This document shows, in pieces, positions 24,430 to 32,112 of a DNA stretch of 50,260 bases. A program made the position numbers and the translations under genes. The stretch covers positions 1-50,260 of the forward strand of contig JAMPHW010000001.1 in assembly GCA_023663235.1 (NCBI GenBank), written 5' to 3'. The number at the start of each line of letters is the position of its first letter. The stretch's first letter is position 1. The stretch comes from Ruminococcus sp. Its GTDB lineage: Bacteria > Bacillota_I > Bacilli_A > RF39 > UBA660. The notes under the pieces are model-generated. The model was given only the letters and a program-made list of their open reading frames with translations, had not been told where the DNA came from and ran no database searches.

Positions 24430-26568
24430 TTATATTAGATTGACATTTAAATACTTATCAATAACTTTATTTATATACCTAAACCCATACTTTTGATACT
24501 TAATCTCTTTTAATACTTCATCATAATTAATATTGATATTATTTAGCTTTTCTTTAAGATAACTTAAAACCTGTTCTTTACTTATTGCCTTAAATTCTAT
24601 TATATCATCAAATCTCCCTAAAAATTCTTCTGTAAAATAATCATTTAAATTAGTTTCATTACCCTCTAAAAAACCTACATTTTTGTTTTTATACGCATTG
24701 GAAGTCATAAATATTAAAGTATGTGAAAAATCTATTTTTTCGCCATGTGCATCGTGAATAAACCCTTCATCCATTATTTGTAAAAATAAATTTAATACAC
24801 TAGGATGTGCCTTTTCTATTTCATCAACCAAAATTATTGAATAAGGATTATATTTAACTTTATTAAATATATAATCATCCTCATACCCAACATATCCTTG
24901 AGTTACCCCAATTAATTTATTAACTGATGTTTCTAAATTAAATTCACTCATATCAAGTCTAATTAAATTATTTTGTAAAGACTCACTTAAGAGTTTAATA
25001 CTAGAGGTTTTACCTACACCACTAGGACCTACAAGTAAAACTTTAATACTTTTATTTTTATTAAAATATAATTTTAAGTTATTAATTAATTGCTGTACCG
25101 CTTTATCTTCACCATAAATATTCTTATTTAAAGTTTTTGTTATTTTATTTATTACTTCTTTCTTATCCAAAAACATAGGTATATTACTTTTAAATTCAAT
25201 TACTTTTAAAATATCTTCTTTTGTTATCATATCATTTCTAATTTTTTTAAAACTATTTATTTCTTCTTCCTTTTTATTTATTTTTAAACATATATTTAAA
25301 GCTTCATCATAATTACCCTTTAAAACATAATCTTCTTTAGTACTAATTAAATCCTTTAGTTCATTTTCTAATAATTTAATTTTATCCTTAGTTGAGCTTT
25401 TTCTTTTAACATGTGCACAAATACTATCAAGTAAATCTATAGTTTTATCTGGATTTTTCTTCGTAAATAAATATTTATTACTATAATAAACTATATTTTC
25501 AATATTATCTTCAGTAATTGTTATTCCATGATGTTTTTCATAGCTTGTCTTTAATCCTTTAATTATTTCTTTTGTTTCTTCTAAACTTGGCTCTTTTACA
25601 TTTACTATTTCAAAACGACGTTCTAAAGCTTTATCTTTAGCTATAAATTTTTCATATTCATGCGTTGTGGTTGCTCCAATTACTCTAATATCCCCACGAG
25701 CTAAATAAGGTTTTAAAATATCGCTAGCATTTATCGCACCTTCTGCTCCTCCAGCATTAACCATAGTATGAACTTCATCTATAAAAAGAATGATATTTTT
25801 GTTTTTCATAACTTCTTTAATTATTTTAGTTAATCTTTCTTCAAATTCCCCACGATATTTTGTCCCACTTACTAAATCTCCCATTGGAAGCTCTACAATC
25901 AATTTATTTTCTAAAGCTATAGGAACATTTTTATCTTTAATTCTTCTAGCTAACTCTTCTATAATTGCTGTTTTACCAACTCCAGCTGGACCTATAAGTA
26001 ATGGGTTACTTTTCTTTTTTCTAAGTAAAACTTCTATTAAATTATTAATCTCTTTATCTCTTCCTATTACTTTATCAAATGTATCTACTTTATCATTTAA
26101 AACTGTTCCTACATTAAATATTTCACTATTTTTATTTGTAATACTTTCTGGTTTTATTTTTAGTTCATCATATAAATCATCTAAATTAATTCCCAGTCCA
26201 ATCATTATTCTAATAGCAATTCCTTCACCCTCATCAAGCATCGCTACTAATAAATGATCTTCTGTTACTACTCCTTTGTTATTTTCTTTCGCATCACTTA
26301 AAGCATTACTAAGGATTCTTTTAAGTAAAGGCGTATATAAATTAACTGGATTATTCTTTTTAGGTATACCTACAATACTAATAAGTTCTTTTCTAAAAGT
26401 TTGATAATCTAAATCATATTCTTTTAATTTTTCTTTTAATGGTGTATCACTTTTTAATATTGCTAAAAGTAAATGTTCACTTCCAACATAAGGATGTGAT
26501 AATTTATTTCTTTCTTCTTCAGCTTTCTTTAATATTTCACTACCTATAAAACCAAAATTATTAAACAT
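24430..26568 (-). CDS. clpC: ClpC-like AAA+ unfoldase
   Basis: A 712-residue Hsp100 protein. An N-terminal Clp_N double repeat (about 1-145, with LSHPYVGSEHLLLAIL and GVVTEDHLLVAML) precedes the first AAA+ domain with P-loop GPAGVGKT (about 192-199), FIDEVHTM and a GAxxTHEYEKF segment. A middle region with a UVR-like EALNICLKINKKEEEI stretch follows, then the second AAA+ domain with GPSGVGKT and [11 protein letters not shown]. The second domain is eroded near the end: the usual YGARPL is YGFRYI, and the protein stops soon after. It is likely a ClpC-type partner of ClpP, though I cannot see the ClpP loop clearly. Start: AAAGGAGGA precedes the ATG. Confidence 0.87.
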   Translation of the reverse strand: MFNNFGFIGSEILKKAEEERNKLSHPYVGSEHLLLAILKSDTPLKEKLKEYDLDYQTFRKELISIVGIPKKNNPVNLYTPLLKRILSNALSDAKENNKGVVTEDHLLVAMLDEGEGIAIRIMIGLGINLDDLYDELKIKPESITNKNSEIFNVGTVLNDKVDTFDKVIGRDKEINNLIEVLLRKKKSNPLLIGPAGVGKTAIIEELARRIKDKNVPIALENKLIVELPMGDLVSGTKYRGEFEERLTKIIKEVMKNKNIILFIDEVHTMVNAGGAEGAINASDILKPYLARGDIRVIGATTTHEYEKFIAKDKALERRFEIVNVKEPSLEETKEIIKGLKTSYEKHHGITITEDNIENIVYYSNKYLFTKKNPDKTIDLLDSICAHVKRKSSTKDKIKLLENELKDLISTKEDYVLKGNYDEALNICLKINKKEEEINSFKKIRNDMITKEDILKVIEFKSNIPMFLDKKEVINKITKTLNKNIYGEDKAVQQLINNLKLYFNKNKSIKVLLVGPSGVGKTSSIKLLSESLQNNLIRLDMSEFNLETSVNKLIGVTQGYVGYEDDYIFNKVKYNPYSIILVDEIEKAHPSVLNLFLQIMDEGFIHDAHGEKIDFSHTLIFMTSNAYKNKNVGFLEGNETNLNDYFTEEFLGRFDDIIEFKAISKEQVLSYLKEKLNNININYDEVLKEIKYQKYGFRYINKVIDKYLNVNLI

Positions 26569-26633
26569 AAAAAAATCCTCCTTTAAATATCTATGATTAT
26601 TAAGATAAAAAAAGAAGTATTTTATTCAAAAAA

Positions 26634-28037
26634 TTAATTAATTTCTTCAATTTTAACAAAGTTAGTAATTCTACCTTCACCAGTTAAAGGAATACCACCA
26701 GTTATAATAATCTTATTTCCATTTTCTAAATTAAAGAATTCTTGTGTTTTTTCACGTGCAATTTTAACCATTTCATCCGTTTCATTTAACACTGGCACAA
26801 TACTTGTATAAATTCCATAGTTTAAAGCTAAACTTCTTGCAACTTTTTCACTAGTACAAGTAGCCATTATAGGACATTTTGGTCTAAAATTACTAATAAA
26901 ACGCGCACTAAAACCACTTACAGAGGCACAAGCTATAGCTTTTACATCAACATATTTAGTTAAATCAACTGCTCCTTTAGCAATACATTCTGTACGTCCA
27001 ATTTTACCTAAGTATTCAAAATTACTTTGATAATGTTCTTCAGCATCGCTTGCTATACTTGCCATATAGCTAACAGCTTCAATAGGATATGATCCAATTG
27101 TTGTTTCACCACTTAACATTACTGCATCAGTTCCGTCTAAAACAGCATTTGCAACATCTGTAACTTCTGCTCTTGTTGGGCGAGGATTTTTAGTCATACT
27201 CTCTAACATTTCTGTTGCAACAATACAAATTTTTCCGTGTTCACGAGCCTTCTTTACCATTTCTTTTTGATAAACAGGAAGTAAAGGCATTGGTACTTCT
27301 TCTCCAAGGTCTCCACGAGCTACCATAATACCATCACTAACCTCTAAAATTTCATCTAGATTTTCAACACCAGTTTTACTTTCAATCTTACAAATAACTT
27401 TAATATCACTATTTTGTTCTTTAATAATTTCTTTTGCTTGTAAAACATCTTCTTTACTAGAGACAAAAGATATAGCTAAATAATCTCCATCATTTTGACA
27501 TGCATAAATTATATCTTCTCTATCAATATCACTAATATATGGAATATCAAGTACTACGCCGGGCGCAAATAAACTTTTTTTACGACCTAAAATACCTCCA
27601 TTAATAATCTTACAAGTAACACCATCATCTTCTTTAGAAATAACTTCTATTTTCATTTTACCATTTTCAAGCTGAATAGTATTACCAACATTTAATGAAT
27701 CTAATGCTTCTGGATGATTTACACTAAATCTATCCTTGTTGCCAATAACACTTTCTTTCACTACACGAATATTAGCTCCAGGCACTAATTCAATACCACC
27801 TTCTTCTACTTCTCCGTTACGAAATTCTGGTCCTTTAGTATCATATAATAAAGCTACATTTAAATTTTCTTCTTTATTTACTCTTTTAACTAAACTTTCT
27901 ACAGTTTGTCTTTCTTCTAATGTTGCATGCGAAAAATTACAACGCGCAACATTCATTCCTGCAAGAGCCATCGCTTTAAATGTTTCATAATTGTTACTTG
28001 ATGGTCCTATGCTACATACAATTTTTGTTTTTTTCAT
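26634..28037 (-). CDS. pyk: pyruvate kinase
   Basis: Glycolytic enzyme, PEP plus ADP to pyruvate plus ATP. The 467-residue protein begins KTKIVCSIGPSSN and has MNVARCNFSHA, LYDTKGPEFRNGE (the usual DTKGPEIR), the catalytic-Lys region ICKIESKTGVEN, MVARGDLGEEVP and ATEMLESMTKNPRPTRAEVTDVANAVLDGTD, all classical. It lacks the extra C-terminal PEP-utiliser domain found in some Bacillus enzymes, and its length equals the basic form. A GAGGGGAAT site precedes the ATG. It is transcribed ahead of the clpC-like gene with a 65-base gap. Confidence 0.97.
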   Translation of the reverse strand: MKKTKIVCSIGPSSNNYETFKAMALAGMNVARCNFSHATLEERQTVESLVKRVNKEENLNVALLYDTKGPEFRNGEVEEGGIELVPGANIRVVKESVIGNKDRFSVNHPEALDSLNVGNTIQLENGKMKIEVISKEDDGVTCKIINGGILGRKKSLFAPGVVLDIPYISDIDREDIIYACQNDGDYLAISFVSSKEDVLQAKEIIKEQNSDIKVICKIESKTGVENLDEILEVSDGIMVARGDLGEEVPMPLLPVYQKEMVKKAREHGKICIVATEMLESMTKNPRPTRAEVTDVANAVLDGTDAVMLSGETTIGSYPIEAVSYMASIASDAEEHYQSNFEYLGKIGRTECIAKGAVDLTKYVDVKAIACASVSGFSARFISNFRPKCPIMATCTSEKVARSLALNYGIYTSIVPVLNETDEMVKIAREKTQEFFNLENGNKIIITGGIPLTGEGRITNFVKIEEIN

Positions 28038-28131
28038 AATTATTCCCCTCTCAAAAATTAAGACACAAGCATAAATTTTACTACAAATATAATAAAAAAT
28101 AAAGAGAAAATAGTCGATTTATAAAAAATTT

Positions 28132-28863
28132 TTACAAAACATCATATTTAATAATTCTATCTTTATTAATTGCTTGAAATTTTCTTCTTTCTAAAACCAA
28201 TTCTGGTCTATAAGTTTCTTCATAATAAGTTATTGGTGTATCCAGTTCACTTATGTTCTTAGCAATTCTATGTATATAACGTCCATTATCAAATGGATGC
28301 AATAATTCAAAACTACATACAATTCCATTTTTAAGTCTTTCTATAACCGTAAATGAAGCATTTTCTACTAATACTAACCCATCATCAATTTCTTTCATTA
28401 CTCCATTACTAATAATTCTCATATCATTATCAATTCTAAATACACCATTTGGATTAACTAAAGAATGTTTGCATAAAGTTCCTTCTTTTAAAGCACCTGA
28501 TAATGACCAACTTAAACTTTTTTCTTTTAAAAACAATACCATTAGTTGAATTATTTGTTCATCATATTCCTTTAGTATTTTTAAAGCTTCACACTGAAAC
28601 ATAACATTATTTAGTTTTATAACAATTCTATTATCTTCTTGAACCCAACAATAAATAAAATCTTTTGCTACTAACTCTTGAAGTTCTTTTGTAAAATCCA
28701 AATCATCTCTTCTTCTAAAGAAATAAAACAAATCATTAAATCTTCTATCATCTATTACTTTAAAAATATCTTTTTCAAAATCAAAATTATCTACTATATC
28801 ACCAGTCATTGTCATAGCACCAATAAGTAAATAGATAAATTGACTTTTAGACCTAATCTCCAT
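28132..28863 (-). CDS. unknown soluble protein
   Basis: A 243-residue protein from the ATG at 28863, preceded by GGGGGAG; the frame extends upstream without a site. There is no signal peptide or membrane helix. The N-terminal half looks helical (KSQFIYLLIGAMTMTGDIVD), then KILKEYDEQIIQLMVLFLKEKSLSWS, and the C-terminal half looks beta-rich (NGVFRIDNDMRIISNGV). I do not recognise a family. It lies between pyk and the ylxM-ftsY unit and appears to have its own promoter region upstream (about 70 bases to the preceding gene). Confidence 0.75.
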   Translation of the reverse strand: MEIRSKSQFIYLLIGAMTMTGDIVDNFDFEKDIFKVIDDRRFNDLFYFFRRRDDLDFTKELQELVAKDFIYCWVQEDNRIVIKLNNVMFQCEALKILKEYDEQIIQLMVLFLKEKSLSWSLSGALKEGTLCKHSLVNPNGVFRIDNDMRIISNGVMKEIDDGLVLVENASFTVIERLKNGIVCSFELLHPFDNGRYIHRIAKNISELDTPITYYEETYRPELVLERRKFQAINKDRIIKYDVL

Positions 28864-28930
28864 CACAAATCTCCCCCAAAATTTATATGTATTATACCAC
28901 ACTTTACTAAAAAAGAAAAATCAATATAAA

Positions 28931-28950
28931 AACAGTCCTTAAGACTGCTT
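28931..28950 (-). terminator. terminator of the ftsY-ylxM unit
   Basis: CAGTC / GACTG stem with a CTTAA loop. On the minus strand it is followed by GTTTTTAT. It lies 25 bases past the ylxM stop. Confidence 0.75.
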
Positions 28951-28972
28951 AATTTTTTAACTAATATAAATT

Positions 28973-29272
28973 TTAATTTTCAATTATTTTAGTTAATCTT
29001 TCTTTTAAAATCTCTATATTATCTTCTGCTAATATACTATTTAATTCTTTTTTTAACTCAAACTTTTTTAAACTACTTTCATATTCTTTTAATTTAGCCT
29101 CTGCACTACTAAGTGTTTTACTAACACTGCTTTTTGAAATATTTCTATTAATAGCTATTTCACTTAATGATAAATCTTCAACATAATAATTAAGAAACGT
29201 TTCTCTTTCAATATCTGTTAATAATTCACCATATATATCAAATAAATTATTTAAATACTCTCTATTCTCCAT
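28973..29272 (-). CDS. ylxM: YlxM-type helix-turn-helix protein
   Basis: A 99-residue protein from the ATG at 29272, which overlaps the end of ftsY by 11 bases and implies translational coupling. MENREYLNNLFDIYGELLT, LNYYVEDLSLSEIAINRNISKSSVSKTLSSAEAKL form a sigma-70-region-4-like HTH (about 30-65) followed by a charged helix. This is the YlxM/p13 family that is encoded beside SRP genes and modulates SRP assembly. Here ffh, its usual partner, is not next to it. Confidence 0.88.
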   Translation of the reverse strand: MENREYLNNLFDIYGELLTDIERETFLNYYVEDLSLSEIAINRNISKSSVSKTLSSAEAKLKEYESSLKKFELKKELNSILAEDNIEILKERLTKIIEN

Positions 29273-30266
29273 CTTTAACCATATCCTTAAATAGCCCATA
29301 AATATAGTTTTCTATATCAAAAGTTCTTAAATCTTCCATTTTTTCACCTAAACCAATAAATTTTACTGGAATATTAACACTTTCTTTTATTGCTAAAACA
29401 ATACCACCCTTAGCTGTACCATCAAGCTTAGTTAAAACAATACCTGTTATATTAGTTATTTCTTTAAAACTTTCAGCCTGTAAAATACCATTTTGACCTG
29501 TTGCAGCATCTATTACTAATAATGTTTCTTGAGGTGCACCTGGAATAATACCTGCGATAACTTTATTAATCTTTTCAAGTTCTTTCATTAAATTAGTTTT
29601 ATTTTGAAGTCTACCTGCTGTATCCACTAAAACTATATCAACATTTTCCTTCTTAGCCATATTAAGTCCATCATAAATAACACCAGCTGGATCGGTATTT
29701 TCTTTTCCGAAGAATAAACTATCAGTTTTTAAAGCCCATTCTTCTAATTGTGGAACAGCTCCCGCTCTAAATGTATCACCTGCTATAAGCATAACTTTTT
29801 TACCTTCATTTTTATACTTATAAGCAAGTTTACCAATTGTTGTAGTCTTACCAACACCATTTACTCCAACCATTAATATAACCGTCGGTCCATTTTCATT
29901 TATCTTTATTTTATCACTTAAAGATTCACCACTTACATAAATAATAAATAATTCATCAACAATTACTTCTTGTAAATAATTAGTATCAACAATATTTTCT
30001 TTTTTTACTCTATCCTTTAATCTATCAATAAATTTCATAACTGTATTAATACCAATATCTGCCATAATTAAAATATTTTCTAATTCATCAAAATAATCAT
30101 CACTAACCTTAGTATATTTATGTCCAAGCATACTAAGTTCATTTACAAATTCTTTTCTTGTTTTTTCTAAACCTTTATCATAAGCATTTATTTCTTCTTT
30201 TTCCTGTTTTTCTATAATTTCTTCTTTTTTCTTAAAACTATTTCTTAATTTATCAAATAAACCCAT
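29262..30266 (-). CDS. ftsY: signal recognition particle receptor FtsY
   Basis: GTPase that receives SRP-ribosome complexes at the membrane. The 334-residue protein has a short charged N-terminal A region (about 1-40, without a membrane helix), the N domain, and the G domain with P-loop GVNGVGKTTTIGKL at 134-147, AGDTFRAGAVPQLEEWA, VLVDTAGRLQNK, and LTKLDGTAKGG. All SRP-GTPase motifs are intact and length is normal for the short-A form. Co-transcribed with ylxM. Confidence 0.97.
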   Translation of the reverse strand: MGLFDKLRNSFKKKEEIIEKQEKEEINAYDKGLEKTRKEFVNELSMLGHKYTKVSDDYFDELENILIMADIGINTVMKFIDRLKDRVKKENIVDTNYLQEVIVDELFIIYVSGESLSDKIKINENGPTVILMVGVNGVGKTTTIGKLAYKYKNEGKKVMLIAGDTFRAGAVPQLEEWALKTDSLFFGKENTDPAGVIYDGLNMAKKENVDIVLVDTAGRLQNKTNLMKELEKINKVIAGIIPGAPQETLLVIDAATGQNGILQAESFKEITNITGIVLTKLDGTAKGGIVLAIKESVNIPVKFIGLGEKMEDLRTFDIENYIYGLFKDMVKDGE

Positions 30267-30320
30267 ATTAATTTCTCCTTTAAATTAAGTATAACATAAA
30301 TTATTTTCCATTAAAATAAA

Positions 30321-30351
30321 AAGAAGTGAATATCTAATTAAAACACTTCTT
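30321..30351 (-). terminator. terminator of the surface-protein gene
   Basis: AAGAAGTG / CACTTCTT stem with a 15-base loop. On the minus strand it is followed by TTTTATTTT. It begins within the stop codon region of the 30350 gene. Confidence 0.75.
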
Positions 30352-31732
30352 AAACTACTTTATAAGGATTCTCCTGTGTTCCATCACCAGTTAAAGTAAC
30401 ATCAGCACGAATATTAATTACAGGACGAATACCATATGTGGTGTGTACGCTGTAGTAGAAGAGACATCCATCAAAATACACGTCATACACAGTAGCATCT
30501 GTAGCGCTAAGTGGAGACATTGTCCAGTAGCTTAGGTCTGTATCTAAGTAGTTGCCTGATGATGATATACTATATGCCATTCCTGCATATGATACTTCAT
30601 CGGCCGTTATTAACCCGACTGGATTTTCTAATTTATTATTTCCTAAATCAGACTCACTATATGTATATAAATCTAAACTATCGGGACATTTTAATGTTGG
30701 AGTTACTTTCGTTGAGGTAGGTGTTGGAGCGCTACCTCCAGGAAATAATCTCAAATATGCTCCATAATATGTTGTAGTTATTCCTGTTCCTCCTTGATTA
30801 TTTATTGATGCATTATCTGTACTTGGAGTTCTATCTCCACAGAATCCTGCATTTAAATCTATTTTATCAAAGTATGCAGAACCTTGCTTTATATTTGAAT
30901 TTTCAAACCATTTATTTAACTCTGTATAAGCATTCGATGGGTAAGTTAAGCCTCTTAATTCTCCATCTTCTCCATACATATATCCTACATATCTATTATT
31001 ATTGTAACTACTATTAAATGCACTTGTTCCTATTTGTGTGCCCTCTCCTTTTTCATTAGGTTCTGTTCCTTGATATATCATTCTTATTGAACCATTTCCA
31101 TTTACTCTTATGATTCGCCAATAATATCCTCCAAACTCTACCCAGTTGTTTGTTGGATTTCCTGCAAAATAATAACTTGTGCCTTCATCATCTTCGGCTT
31201 CATATATATCACTATTGGTTTTTACATATGGTACATTAAATGATCTTAATTCGGTATTTCTTTCTGCTAAATCTGTATTGGCTATTATTGTTTTACATGC
31301 ACTTCCACACTTATCTGATATCTTCTCAAAGTATAAGATACATTTATCTCCCTTTGTTAAGTTTGATATGATATGTTCTCCATTTTCATTGGTATATAAT
31401 CTTGAGTTACTATCTATATTATCTTTTGTTCCTATATAACAATAACTATTCTTTTTACTTATAACATATCCCTCACTTGGCATCCGTCCATCTTTTAATT
31501 CGCTATATTTTCTATTATTCTTAATCTCAGTACCATTACTATCACTTATATACATACTTATTATATTAAAATCATATGGTGTTGATTTTACTGTTCCTTC
31601 TGCTAATTCTAGTGTTGCTGTTACTCTATAGGCTGCTCTACTTACCAATAATGTTACTGTTAGTATTATTGCTAGTCCTACTATTACTCCATACACTATT
31701 TTTTTATTATCTCTTAATCTTTCTACCTTCAT
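30350..31732 (-). CDS. membrane-anchored surface protein with hypervariable-looking C-terminal module
   Basis: A 460-residue protein with a basic cytosolic tip, one membrane helix (about 13-35) and an outer part. Residues about 40-150 are a beta-type domain with four Cys. The rest is one copy of a module that recurs at 48.5-50.26 kb: YYFAGNPTNNWVEFGGYYWR, RMIYQGTEPN, GFCGDRTPS, NPVGLITADEVSYAGMAY, SSSGNYLDT, YWTMSPL and GIRPVINI. The last 60 residues (about 400-460) differ strongly among copies between YWTMSP and GIRPVIN, while the flanks are constant. That resembles C-type-lectin/formylglycine-enzyme-fold surface domains diversified by retroelements; the fold is inferred. A TATAAT lies 24 bases before the AAAGGAAG-preceded ATG. 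Confidence 0.82.
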   Translation of the reverse strand: MKVERLRDNKKIVYGVIVGLAIILTVTLLVSRAAYRVTATLELAEGTVKSTPYDFNIISMYISDSNGTEIKNNRKYSELKDGRMPSEGYVISKKNSYCYIGTKDNIDSNSRLYTNENGEHIISNLTKGDKCILYFEKISDKCGSACKTIIANTDLAERNTELRSFNVPYVKTNSDIYEAEDDEGTSYYFAGNPTNNWVEFGGYYWRIIRVNGNGSIRMIYQGTEPNEKGEGTQIGTSAFNSSYNNNRYVGYMYGEDGELRGLTYPSNAYTELNKWFENSNIKQGSAYFDKIDLNAGFCGDRTPSTDNASINNQGGTGITTTYYGAYLRLFPGGSAPTPTSTKVTPTLKCPDSLDLYTYSESDLGNNKLENPVGLITADEVSYAGMAYSISSSGNYLDTDLSYWTMSPLSATDATVYDVYFDGCLFYYSVHTTYGIRPVINIRADVTLTGDGTQENPYKVV

Positions 31733-31755
31733 TAATATCTTCCTTTACTTTTCTT

Positions 31756-31761
31756 ATTATA
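31756..31761 (-). promoter_or_regulatory. -10 box of the surface-protein gene
   Basis: TATAAT on the minus strand, 24 bases before the ATG at 31732; no good -35 is visible. Confidence 0.5.
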
Positions 31762-32066
31762 CCCAAGTTTTTATTATCTTTCATCATCTTCGACAAAACA
31801 TTACAAAAACTATTATATTTTTCTAATATATTTTTATTATACAATATTACTGATAGATTATCAATATCATTTAACCACAATTTAATTAATTTAATCACCA
31901 TAAAAATTCATAGTCTTTTTTATAGTAATTTAATGTAATTATAAAATAATAATTAAAAAAATAAAAAGTATTAATAATAAACAAATTAAAATAATAAATA
32001 TAAATATAATGAATTATAAGTAGATTTAATTTTTATCACATTTTGTACTTTTTTGTAGAGTTTCAT

Positions 32067-32095
32067 TTGCATAAACAATTCTTTTAAGTTATAAT
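32067..32095 (+). promoter_or_regulatory. sigma-A promoter of ftsK
   Basis: TTGCAT and TATAAT with exactly 17 bases between them, 18 bases upstream of the ftsK start. Confidence 0.7.
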
Positions 32096-32112
32096 TATAA
32101 TTGGTGAATAAA

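Larger units (their letters stand above)
31733..32112. other. divergent intergenic region, very AT-rich
   Basis: About 380 bases separating the surface-protein gene from ftsK. It holds the -10 of the former, the full promoter of the latter, and between them a long A/T-only stretch (about 31930-32040) with no hairpin or repeat that I can defend. A 64-codon minus-strand frame in it (31901-31707) runs through the -10 box and into the next gene, and I judge it spurious. Confidence 0.6.

Noticed and set aside
31707..31901. 64-codon minus-strand frame upstream of the surface-protein gene
   Set aside because: No ribosome binding site at its start. It runs through the -10 box and ribosome site of the 31732 gene and overlaps that gene in another frame.
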